In this document: in pieces, positions 7,230 through 13,742 of the stretch
Layout: each line of letters begins with the position of its first letter
Numbering within the stretch: position 1 is the stretch's first letter
Made by a program: the position numbers and the translations under genes
The notes under the pieces: generated by a model
What the model saw: only the letters and a program-made list of their open reading frames with translations
Databases searched by the model: none
What the model was told of the DNA's origin: nothing
From: Lachnospiraceae bacterium
GTDB taxonomy: Bacteria > Bacillota > Clostridia > Lachnospirales > Lachnospiraceae
Reading direction: 5' to 3'
Length of the DNA: 34,106 bases
Assembly (NCBI GenBank): GCA_017472605.1
Contig: JAFUPV010000041.1
Span: 1 to 34,106, forward strand

Positions 7230-8261
7230 ATGTCAGAGAAGGATGTTGCCGAGAAAACGCTGGAGGCGCACAATGACGTATTTGCGGATATTGTGAATGT
7301 ACTTCTCTTTAACGGCGAACAGGTTGTACATGAGGATGAACTGGAGGATGCGCTGCCGCGGTCTATCTATAAGGCAGCGGGAAAAACACATGAACAGGAA
7401 CGGGATGTGGCGAAGTTTTGGAAGATGAACGGAATCCGCATTGCGTTCTGCGGGTTTGAAAACCAGACAAAAGCAGATGCGGATATGCCACTGCGCGTCA
7501 TCGGGTATGATGGAGCAGCATATCGCGCGCAGATGCAGCATACAAAAGCAAAAAAGAAGAACGATACATCACAAAAGGCTGCTGTGGGGGAGGCCGCAGT
7601 AACTGCAGAAGCCAGATGCAATAAGATACGGAAGAAAAAGCGGAGAGAGGCAGTCATTCGTTACCCGGTTGTCACGCTGGTTTTGTATTTCGGGTATGAG
7701 CGAAGATGGAATCAGGCAAAGTCGCTGCTTGAGCGGCTTGTTGTTCCCGAACATATGAAACCGTATGTGAGTGATTACCGAATCAATGTATTTGAGATTG
7801 CCTTTTTGACGGATGAACAGGTTGCCATGTTTCAGAGTGATTTCAGGGTAGTAGCAGATTACTTTGTTCAGATGAGAAAGAACAGAGAATATGTACCAAC
7901 AGCGGATGAAGTGGAGCATGTGGGAGAGATAATGGAATTGATGGCGGCAGTGACTGGGGATAATCGGTTTGAGAAGCAGATGAATCTTCCGGTCCGGAAA
8001 GGAGACAAAGTGAGAATTAATTGTCAGGTCATGGATCAGGCAGAAGCTGCGGGGATCAGCAAAGGGATGAAGCGTGGGATGAAGCGTGGAATGAAACGTG
8101 GAATGAAGCGTGGGCTATCCAGAGGAAGATTTTTGGCAATGTGTGAACTTGTGGACGATGGCCAGATTTCCATTGAGGAAGGCGCAAGACGGGTCAATAT
8201 GACGGAAACAGAGTTTCGTGAGCAACTGGAGCGTATGAAGGAGGAGAAGGCGCAGGCCTGA
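7230..8261 (+). CDS. Rpn-family recombination-promoting nuclease / PD-(D/E)XK putative transposase
   Basis: 343 residues from ATG 7230; a weak AAAGGG precedes it, and the promoter position fixes this start. The N-terminal ~170 residues match the Rpn/PD-(D/E)XK pattern common in Lachnospiraceae: a DALPRSIYKAAGK block, the IRIAFCGFENQT strand with the ExQ signature (Glu77, Gln79), and YPVVTLVLYFGYERRW. Rpn proteins are DNA endonucleases linked to recA-independent recombination; no transposition is shown here and I see no terminal inverted repeats. Near residues 278-297 a basic Lys-Arg-Gly-Met unit is repeated four times, encoded by a 12-nt minisatellite. A second, truncated relative lies at 13297-13629. 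The gene stands alone between its own promoter and terminator. Confidence 0.85.
   Translation: MSEKDVAEKTLEAHNDVFADIVNVLLFNGEQVVHEDELEDALPRSIYKAAGKTHEQERDVAKFWKMNGIRIAFCGFENQTKADADMPLRVIGYDGAAYRAQMQHTKAKKKNDTSQKAAVGEAAVTAEARCNKIRKKKRREAVIRYPVVTLVLYFGYERRWNQAKSLLERLVVPEHMKPYVSDYRINVFEIAFLTDEQVAMFQSDFRVVADYFVQMRKNREYVPTADEVEHVGEIMELMAAVTGDNRFEKQMNLPVRKGDKVRINCQVMDQAEAAGISKGMKRGMKRGMKRGMKRGLSRGRFLAMCELVDDGQISIEEGARRVNMTETEFREQLERMKEEKAQA
8061..8118 (+). repeat. 12-nt tandem repeat inside the Rpn-family gene
   Basis: A unit like AAGCGTGGGATG is repeated about four times with one or two base changes, encoding Lys-Arg-Gly-Met. The 12-nt unit keeps the frame if copy number changes. Confidence 0.85.
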
Positions 8262-8283
8262 ACGTTAGAGATTGACAGGAAAA

Positions 8284-8315
8284 GGGGCTGCCGTTTGATG
8301 CGGCAGACCCTTTTT
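8284..8315 (+). terminator. Intrinsic terminator of the Rpn-family gene
   Basis: GGGGCTGCCG pairs with CGGCAGACCC around a TTTGATG loop (one bulged or mismatched base); five T follow. Confidence 0.88.
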
Positions 8316-8335
8316 CCTTCCGTTTGTCTGTTCGG

Positions 8336-8503
8336 TTAAAGCGTGTCAAATTTCCCGCCGGTGAGCTCGTCATCGCAGTACAGCTCACCATCATCTCTTT
8401 CTACATTAAATTCCATTAACCAGTCGAGGAAACCGCTTCTGACGTCTTCTTTTACGCCGCTTCTTGCTTCGTCAGCCAGTGTTACTTTGGGGTTATCGAT
8501 TTT
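8336..8503 (-). pseudogene. 3' remnant of an unidentified gene
   Basis: On the minus strand an open stretch of about 55 codons ends at TAA (8338-8336). The encoded tail (…VTLADEARSGVKEDVRSG…, ending GGKFDTL) has the acidic, well-balanced composition of a real protein. It has no usable start: an in-frame TAG sits at 8506-8504 and the only Met is internal, with no ribosome site. It is best read as the decayed C-terminus of a gene whose 5' part is gone. I do not recognise the family. Confidence 0.5.
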
Positions 8504-8562
8504 CTATGAATTGTTAATCGGATGGTAAAATCCGACCGCATTGCAATCTCTGAAAATAGGAT

Positions 8563-8591
8563 TTGCTTTCTGCGGGAAAATACGATATAGT
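8563..8591 (+). promoter_or_regulatory. Promoter of the UroD-like gene
   Basis: -35 TTGCTT (8563-8568), 17-nt spacer, -10 TATAGT (8586-8591). The leader to ATG 8638 is about 40 nt. Confidence 0.7.
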
Positions 8592-8637
8592 GGAAGAAAA
8601 GAACAGCAACGATTTTCAGTGTGCAAAGGAGAATAAA

Positions 8638-9771
8638 ATGAAAGAAAACAGCACCTTCCAATATGATAAAAGAGATTCCCAGAGTACGATTGTTTATCCG
8701 ATCGCCAGTGAGAAATTCGATTACGCGGCATATCAGGAATATGATGCGTCTCTGGCAGAGCGTCAGCAGGCGTTTTTGAAAGCGGACAGCGGCATCCTGG
8801 TATATCGCCGTGTCCGGGCAGATGGCGTTTTTTATGATAAGTGCCAGAACATGAAGGAGTCTCTGGAACTTCAGCTAGGAGCGCTCCAGAAGAGTCTGGA
8901 GTATCAGGCAGATATTGCAAACTTCCTGGAGCCCTGGTACGGAATTGGGTATATTGCGGGATGTTTTGGGGGTACCTATGAGTTTCCGGCGGGGCAGGCT
9001 CCGGTGGTAAAACCGATGTTTCATACCATTGCGGACTTGCTGGCAGTGGATCCGAAACCGATTGCTCAGACACCAATGGGTCGCCATATTCTGGAAATGA
9101 CAGAATACTTCATGGACAAGACAAAGGGAAGAGTTCCGGTATCTATGACAGATATCCAGGCTCCTGTGAACATGCTGTCCTATCTGCTTCCGATTACCGA
9201 TCTGTTTATGGAAGTCTATGATGATCCGGAAGGACTGGCAGAAGCGTCTATGCTGGTTGCCGATTTGCTGGCAGAATTTCTGGAGAAGCAGCGTTCCATC
9301 ATCGGCGATGCACTTGCTGCGCCTGGTCACGGCTTTGCCAGCAGCCGGATTCTGAAGGGAATTGGTCTCAGTGATGACAACAGCATCATGGTCAGCGAGG
9401 AGGATTACCGTGACTGCTTCCAGTGTGCCGATGAGAAGCTGGGTGATCGATTTGGCGGTCTGGTATTCCATTCCTGCGGAAACTGGGAGAAAAAAATTCC
9501 AATGGTAAAGAAGATGAACGGAATCATCATGGCAGACGGAGCCTTCACCCAGCAGACCGATCCGTCACCGAATACACCGGAAATTTTCCGCGATGCCTTC
9601 ACCAACAGCGGAATCATCCTGAATGCAAGAGCAGTTGGTCCGGATGCGGAGGAAACGTTCAGCAGGCTGTATCAGAAGGGAATGAAGCTCATCGCCGTTA
9701 CTTACTGCGAAACCGCAGAGGAACAGACCAGGCTGTACCGAAAGCTGCATGAGATGGAGACGAGAGAATAA
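8638..9771 (+). CDS. Uroporphyrinogen decarboxylase (UroD/MtaA)-family protein
   Basis: 377 residues. Start ATG 8638 follows AAGGAG with a 6-nt spacer. The C-terminal half has the UroD-superfamily motif VFHSCGNW with His278 and Cys280, and a late Cys357 (TYCET). His-x-Cys…Cys is the zinc-ligand pattern of the MtaA/MtbA corrinoid methyltransferase branch rather than of haem-pathway HemE, so a zinc-dependent methyl-transfer or demethylation role is possible. No corrinoid protein or activator is adjacent, so the partner and substrate are unknown. It is monocistronic, between a good promoter and a long hairpin. Confidence 0.82.
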   Translation: MKENSTFQYDKRDSQSTIVYPIASEKFDYAAYQEYDASLAERQQAFLKADSGILVYRRVRADGVFYDKCQNMKESLELQLGALQKSLEYQADIANFLEPWYGIGYIAGCFGGTYEFPAGQAPVVKPMFHTIADLLAVDPKPIAQTPMGRHILEMTEYFMDKTKGRVPVSMTDIQAPVNMLSYLLPITDLFMEVYDDPEGLAEASMLVADLLAEFLEKQRSIIGDALAAPGHGFASSRILKGIGLSDDNSIMVSEEDYRDCFQCADEKLGDRFGGLVFHSCGNWEKKIPMVKKMNGIIMADGAFTQQTDPSPNTPEIFRDAFTNSGIILNARAVGPDAEETFSRLYQKGMKLIAVTYCETAEEQTRLYRKLHEMETRE

Positions 9772-9787
9772 CTGAGAAAAAACGAAG

Positions 9788-9831
9788 TGACCCGCAAAAA
9801 TAGTTCACCTTTGGCTATTTTTAGCGGGTCA
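9788..9831 (+). terminator. Long hairpin between UroD-like and pyridoxamine kinase genes
   Basis: TGACCCGC-AAAAATAG (9788-9803) pairs with CTATTTTT-A-GCGGGTCA (9815-9831) with a single bulged A: 16 bp around an 11-nt loop. There is no long T-run after it, only AAAATG. It may terminate the upstream transcript through its U-rich right arm, or act on the downstream promoter, whose -10 starts 9 nt later. Confidence 0.6.
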
Positions 9832-9839
9832 AAAATGTG

Positions 9840-9845
9840 TATAAT
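9840..9845 (+). promoter_or_regulatory. -10 box of the pyridoxamine kinase promoter
   Basis: A perfect TATAAT. No good -35 exists at 17 nt (ATTTTT inside the hairpin arm), so the promoter may need an activator or be weak. The predicted start, near 9852, is at the first base or two of the leader element. Confidence 0.5.
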
Positions 9846-9854
9846 ATACATAAA

Positions 9855-9887
9855 GCAGTGAGCCGCGCGAGGGCGCTTGCGCACTCA
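9855..9887 (+). ncRNA. Structured leader element, copy 1 (GCAGTGAGCC … GCGCTTGCGC)
   Basis: It starts GCAGTGAGCC and carries GCG-CTTG-CGC, a CUUG tetraloop hairpin extended by GAG/CTC. The same element lies at the same distance (9 nt) behind the -10 box of the AAA-ATPase gene at 19124. It fills most of the untranslated leader of the pyridoxamine kinase gene. A regulatory or RNA-stability role is inferred from position and structure only. Confidence 0.55.
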
Positions 9888-9914
9888 TTTGATACATATT
9901 TGGAGGATAAATTA

Positions 9915-10751
9915 ATGAAAAGAATCGTTACAATTCAGGATATTTCATGTGTGGGAAAGTGCTCTCTGACGGTAGCTCTTCCGATTATTTCCGCAATGGG
10001 AGTTGAAGCATCCATCATCCCGACTGCGGTTCTTTCGACTCATACGATGTTCAAGAACTTTACCTGCAAGGATCTGACGGATCAGATTAAGCCGATCACC
10101 GCTCATTGGAAGAGTGAAGGGATTGATTTTGGTGCGATTTATACCGGATATCTTGGATCCTTTGAGCAGATTGATCTGATGAAAGAGCTCTTTGATGAGT
10201 TTCGGACGGAAGATACCATTGTGTTTGTGGATCCGGCAATGGCGGACAATGGAAAACTGTATGCTGCATTTGATGAGGCGTTTGCAAAGCACATGGCAAC
10301 TTTGTGCGCGAAAGCCGATATTATTGTGCCCAATATCACCGAGGCTGCCTATATGACAGGAATGGAGTATAAGACAGTTTATGATGAGGCTTATGTGAAG
10401 GAACTGCTTCAAAAGCTGGCAGCTCTTGGTGCGAAGATCAGCATCCTGACCGGGGTTAGCTTTGAAGAGGGAAAGACCGGCGTAATGGGCTATGACAGGA
10501 TGAAAGACGAGTATTTCTATTATTCTCATGAGCGGCTGAATGTCAGCTATCATGGAACCGGAGACGTTTTCTCCAGTACCTGTATCGGCGCCATGATGAA
10601 TGGTCTGAACTGGAAAGAAGCAGTTCAGGTGGCAGCTGATTATACGAAGGAATGCATCCGCGTGACATTGGAGGACCCGGCAGAGCCATGGTATGGTGTG
10701 AATTTTGAACAGGCAATTCCGTATCTGCTGAAACAGCTTGGAAAGATGTAA
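9915..10751 (+). CDS. Pyridoxamine/pyridoxal kinase (PfkB/ribokinase fold)
   Basis: 278 residues. Start ATG 9915 lies 8 nt after GGAGG (9902-9906). It opens with RIVTIQDISCVGKCSLTVALPI, the substrate-binding block of bacterial pyridoxamine kinases. It ends with the ribokinase-superfamily anion-hole motif HGTGDVF, in which Asp217 is the catalytic base. It phosphorylates pyridoxal, pyridoxine or pyridoxamine with ATP in the vitamin B6 salvage route in the cytoplasm. Length is normal for the family. It stands alone, with a structured leader upstream and a strong bidirectional-looking terminator downstream. Confidence 0.92.
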   Translation: MKRIVTIQDISCVGKCSLTVALPIISAMGVEASIIPTAVLSTHTMFKNFTCKDLTDQIKPITAHWKSEGIDFGAIYTGYLGSFEQIDLMKELFDEFRTEDTIVFVDPAMADNGKLYAAFDEAFAKHMATLCAKADIIVPNITEAAYMTGMEYKTVYDEAYVKELLQKLAALGAKISILTGVSFEEGKTGVMGYDRMKDEYFYYSHERLNVSYHGTGDVFSSTCIGAMMNGLNWKEAVQVAADYTKECIRVTLEDPAEPWYGVNFEQAIPYLLKQLGKM

Positions 10752-10769
10752 AAACTGTATGAAAAAAAG

Positions 10770-10819
10770 GACGCGAGAGAGATGCCATAATGAAATGGCA
10801 TTCGGCTCGCGTCTTTTTT
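10770..10819. terminator. Terminator after pyridoxamine kinase, probably bidirectional
   Basis: GACGCGAG (10770-10777) pairs with CTCGCGTC (10806-10813), with an inner ATGCCAT/ATGGCAT stem. Six T follow on the plus strand and seven A precede it, so it can also serve the convergent flavodiiron gene. Confidence 0.9.
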
Positions 10820-10830
10820 CTGGAGTGTTC

Positions 10831-10873
10831 ATGGATTCAGGCGAACATGCCAGTGACACATTCAATCGAACTG
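10831..10873. repeat. Post-terminator repeat, copy C
   Basis: The segment includes ATTCAGGCGAACATGCCAGT and GACACATTCAATCGAACTG. It is related to copies A and B and again sits just after a terminator. It ends 2 nt before the stop codon of the convergent flavodiiron gene. Confidence 0.55.
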
Positions 10874-10874
10874 T

Positions 10875-12188
10875 TTATTGGTTTACTTCCATGAAATGAT
10901 CTGCGGACTGTCTGCACAGCGGACATGTAAATCCTTCCGGAATGGAATCACCTTCATACACATAACCGCAGATATCGCAGACGAAGCGTTTTCCAGTCGG
11001 TGTCTCCTGGTTTTTCGGCTCGGCAGACTCAGCCTGTGCACATAATTCGTCTGCCAGCGCATCCAGCTGCGCACTGCTTTCGTCATTGAGTGTGGACATG
11101 ATTTTCACACTGGTTTCTGCAAAGGTCAGATTTTTGCTCTTTTCCAGCATACTCTTCATTACCTTTGCAGCCATTGGCGCCCAGCAGCCGTTTTCGATGA
11201 ATGCAACGGTGCGGCTGCTGAAATTGCGCTCTGTCAGGTGGTTGATGAATTCACGCATGAATGGGAAAATATCAGCGTTGTAGGTGGTGGTAGCGAGAAC
11301 GAGTTTGCTGTAGCGGAACGCATCCTCCACCGCTTCTGCCATGTCACATCGTGCCAGATCGTTTACAACTACCTTCGGACATCCCTTTGTCCTCAGTGTT
11401 TCGGCGAGCTGCATCACGGCCTTTCTGGTATTTCCGTAAATGGAAGTATATGCGATGACAATGCCTTCTTCTTCCGGCTGATAACTGGACCAGGTGTGGT
11501 ATCGGTCAAGATAGTACCCAAGATTTTCCGACAAAGCAGGTCCGTGAAGGGGGCAGATGATCCGGATGTCCAAATTTGCCGCTTTCTTCAGCAGGCTTTG
11601 TACCTGTGCGCCGTATTTGCCCACGATTCCGATGTAATAGCGCCTTGCTTCGCATGTCCAGTCCTCTTCTGCATCAAGGGCGCCGAATTTGCCAAAACCG
11701 TCCGCAGAAAACAGGACTTTGTCGGTGCTGTCATAGGTGACAATGACTTCCGGCCAGTGAACCATGGGCGCGGTAACGAAGGTCAGGTGATGGGTTCCGA
11801 GAGAAAGAGTATCCCCTTCGCCGACAATCATCTGGCGGTCTGCAAAATTCGTTCCGAAGAAATTCTTCATCATAGCGAAGGCTTTGCTGGAAGCCACGAG
11901 TTTTGCTTCTGGATATGCAGCAGCGAAATTGGCAATGTTTGCGGAATGGTCCGGCTCCATGTGCTGAATGATCAGATAATCCGGTTTTCTTCCGTTTAGT
12001 GCATTGGCGGTGTTTTCCATCCACTCGTCGGTGAAATTGGCATCCACGGTGTCAATGACGGCAATTTTCTCGTCTAAAATCAGGTAGGAATTGTAAGACA
12101 TGCCGTTGGGGACGTGATATTGTCCCTCAAACAGGTCAATTTTGTGGTCGTTGACGCCGATATATTGAATGGTATCTGTAATAGTCAT
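10875..12188 (-). CDS. Flavodiiron protein with C-terminal rubredoxin domain
   Basis: 437 residues. Start ATG 12188 lies 9 nt after GGAG. There are three domains. Residues 1-~245 form a metallo-beta-lactamase-like diiron core with His76, Glu78, Asp80 and His81 (HMEPDH) and a later PLHGP ligand. Residues ~250-395 form a flavodoxin domain with the FMN loop TSIYGNTRKA. Residues ~403-437 form a rubredoxin with CDICGY and CPLC knuckles. Flavodiiron proteins reduce O2 to water or NO to N2O in the cytoplasm of anaerobes. The fused rubredoxin acts as electron donor to FMN, so this is a flavorubredoxin-type architecture. It is divergent from a flavodoxin-ferredoxin gene, which may share the redox-stress theme. 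Confidence 0.95.
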   Translation of the reverse strand: MTITDTIQYIGVNDHKIDLFEGQYHVPNGMSYNSYLILDEKIAVIDTVDANFTDEWMENTANALNGRKPDYLIIQHMEPDHSANIANFAAAYPEAKLVASSKAFAMMKNFFGTNFADRQMIVGEGDTLSLGTHHLTFVTAPMVHWPEVIVTYDSTDKVLFSADGFGKFGALDAEEDWTCEARRYYIGIVGKYGAQVQSLLKKAANLDIRIICPLHGPALSENLGYYLDRYHTWSSYQPEEEGIVIAYTSIYGNTRKAVMQLAETLRTKGCPKVVVNDLARCDMAEAVEDAFRYSKLVLATTTYNADIFPFMREFINHLTERNFSSRTVAFIENGCWAPMAAKVMKSMLEKSKNLTFAETSVKIMSTLNDESSAQLDALADELCAQAESAEPKNQETPTGKRFVCDICGYVYEGDSIPEGFTCPLCRQSADHFMEVNQ

Positions 12189-12224
12189 CTTGCTTGTCTC
12201 CTTTAAAGTTATCTGTCTTTATTC

Positions 12225-12254
12225 AGTATATCACATTTCATGATATCTCATCAA
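12225..12254 (-). promoter_or_regulatory. Promoter of the flavodiiron gene (minus strand)
   Basis: On the minus strand, -35 TTGATG (12254-12249), 18-nt spacer, -10 TATACT (12230-12225). The leader to ATG 12188 is about 30 nt. Confidence 0.65.
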
Positions 12255-12313
12255 GGAGAAAAGCGATCTGCCCGTCCAGCACGGATTGTTGGTCAGCTGA
12301 TTTTGTGCTTTAT

Positions 12314-12342
12314 TTGACGGAGAAAGTCAAGTGTGGTATGAT
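12314..12342 (+). promoter_or_regulatory. Promoter of the EFR1 gene
   Basis: -35 TTGACG (12314-12319), 17-nt spacer, -10 TATGAT (12337-12342). The leader to ATG 12409 is about 60 nt. Confidence 0.75.
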
Positions 12343-12408
12343 AAAAGAAAAGAAGCGGTCCTGCGCTGCGGGTAACTTATCGATTCATAAAGGGAACAGG
12401 AGGCAAAT

Positions 12409-13191
12409 ATGAAACTTTATCAGATTACATTCAGCCCAACCGGAGGCACAGAAAACGTGGCGTCTGCGCTTGCATCTGCCTGGGAGATGCCAGCAGCGAG
12501 GATTAATTTACTGAAAAAACAGGAAGAGGAATACCGGATTTACCTGAGCCCGGAAGACGTGTGTATCGTAGCGGTGCCGGCATATGGCGGACGGGTTCCG
12601 GCAGCAGCGGCTGTGAATCTGAAGCGGCTGAAGGGAAATGGAGCAAGAGCGATTCCGGTTGCCGTGTTTGGAAATCGTAAAATTGATGATACATTGGCGG
12701 AGCTTCAGGATTTGCTGGAAGAATCCGGTTTTGTGTGCATTGCAGGAGTGGAAGCTGCAGCGGAGCATTCGCTTGTCCGTCAATTTGGAAAAGGAAGACC
12801 GGATGCTGCGGATCGGGCAGAGCTGAAGAATTTTGCGGCGAAGATAAAATCGATGCTGGAAGATGAAAAGGCCTGGAAAGAGAGTGCACAAGCGCTGAAA
12901 CTTCCGGGAAATCGTCCATACCGGGAAGCAGGAGGCGCGGCATCTGTTCCGATTGTAACAGATACCTGTGTTGAATGCGGTTTGTGCAGCCGGGAATGTC
13001 CGGTTGAGGCAATCGCGGCAGATGATCCGAAAAAGACGGATAAAGAGCGGTGTATGTTGTGCATGCATTGCGAAGCCGTCTGTCCAATGAATGCGCGAAT
13101 GCTTCCAAAGGAGATGGTCGATGGTCTGAGGCAGAGGCTGAAAGATGCATGTGAAGGAAGAAAAGAGAACCGGCTGTATTTAGAGACGTGA
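12409..13191 (+). CDS. EFR1-type flavodoxin/ferredoxin fusion protein
   Basis: 260 residues. Start ATG 12409 follows AGGAGG. The N-terminal ~160 residues are flavodoxin-like, with the phosphate-loop-like FSPTGGTENVA (residues ~8-18) and the PAYGGRVP loop near residue 60. The C-terminus carries two [4Fe-4S] motifs, CVECGLCSRECP and CMLCMHCEAVCP. This is the layout of the EFR1 family: cytoplasmic electron carriers of anaerobes with no firmly known partner. It has its own promoter, divergent from the flavodiiron gene about 220 bp away. A weak AT-rich hairpin follows the stop codon and overlaps the next promoter. Confidence 0.9.
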   Translation: MKLYQITFSPTGGTENVASALASAWEMPAARINLLKKQEEEYRIYLSPEDVCIVAVPAYGGRVPAAAAVNLKRLKGNGARAIPVAVFGNRKIDDTLAELQDLLEESGFVCIAGVEAAAEHSLVRQFGKGRPDAADRAELKNFAAKIKSMLEDEKAWKESAQALKLPGNRPYREAGGAASVPIVTDTCVECGLCSRECPVEAIAADDPKKTDKERCMLCMHCEAVCPMNARMLPKEMVDGLRQRLKDACEGRKENRLYLET

Positions 13192-13198
13192 ATTTCTA

Positions 13199-13227
13199 TT
13201 GACTGCAAAGTGAAATAGAAATATAAT
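13199..13227 (+). promoter_or_regulatory. Near-consensus promoter upstream of a truncated gene
   Basis: -35 TTGACT (13199-13204), 17-nt spacer, -10 TATAAT (13222-13227). It overlaps a hairpin, ATTTCTATT (13192-13200) with AATAGAAAT (13214-13222). Only the Rpn-like remnant lies downstream, so this is a working-looking promoter left in front of a broken gene. Confidence 0.7.
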
Positions 13228-13296
13228 AAAATTACAGGTGGAAAAAGATACATACTGACATTTGCTGTACAAAAGATAACCGCAGAAATCCTGTAA

Positions 13297-13629
13297 GAAA
13301 ATGGAAAGGCAAATGGAGCAGAGAATCCGATCCGACTGGCAATTGATCAGTGCATTCACGAAAATGTGCTAAGTGAATATCTGCCCAGAAAAGCGAGTGA
13401 GGTGAAGAATATGCTGATAGCGGAATATGATTACCAGACTGATATTGAAGTGCAGCGGGAAGAGGCATGGGAGGATGGTCACGCAGAAGGAAAAGCTGTA
13501 GGGATCATTTCTACAGGAAAGAAGTTTTGCATTCCCAAAGAGCAGGTTCTGTCTGAACTCATGAGTCAGTTGGGTGTGGATGAAAACGCAGCGAAGCTGC
13601 TGTTGGACCGATACTGGGATATGAAATAA
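13297..13629 (+). pseudogene. 5'-truncated Rpn-like / PD-(D/E)XK nuclease gene (C-terminal part)
   Basis: An open stretch from just after a TAA (13294-13296) to TAA 13627-13629. From 13324 it encodes a pattern typical of the C-terminal half of Lachnospiraceae Rpn-like proteins: NPIRLAIDQCIHENVLSEYL, then ASEVKNMLIAEYDY, QREEAWEDGHAEGKAVG and a final helical repeat. The nuclease half is missing and the 5' part is interrupted by stops. A short product could still start at ATG 13411, which follows GAGG, but no full-length protein is possible. A strong promoter (13199-13227) and a perfect terminator (13681-13726) still bracket it, so the loss looks recent. Confidence 0.75.
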
Positions 13630-13680
13630 GTGCTGGGATGATTTGGCGGGGAAGATAATCAGGTATCGATTTTGACTGGT

Positions 13681-13726
13681 GCTGTATGGAATAACGATGA
13701 ACGTGGTTATTCCATACAGCTTTTTT
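13681..13726 (+). terminator. Strong intrinsic terminator
   Basis: A perfect 15-bp stem, GCTGTATGGAATAAC with GTTATTCCATACAGC, is followed by six T. On the minus strand there is no T-run, so it serves the plus-strand remnant. Confidence 0.9.
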
Positions 13727-13742
13727 GTTTGGATGAAAACGG

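Noticed and set aside
7183-8315. The Rpn gene as a complete insertion sequence
   Set aside because: I found no terminal inverted repeats or target-site duplications around it; it has an ordinary promoter and terminator.
9846-9914. A known riboswitch in the pyridoxamine kinase leader
   Set aside because: The leader is short, has no recognisable conserved riboswitch core or anti-terminator, and the same element occurs before an unrelated gene.
3203-12245. The 12-mer CATTTCATGATA at 3203-3214 and 12234-12245, both in the spacer of a minus-strand promoter
   Set aside because: Tens of 12-mer coincidences are expected by chance in 34 kb, and the distance to the -10 box differs (1 versus 3 nt). 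Not enough to propose a shared operator.
12194-12412. A 72-codon plus-strand frame between the flavodiiron and EFR1 genes
   Set aside because: It crosses the divergent promoter region and has no ribosome site; the promoters on both sides explain the sequence better.
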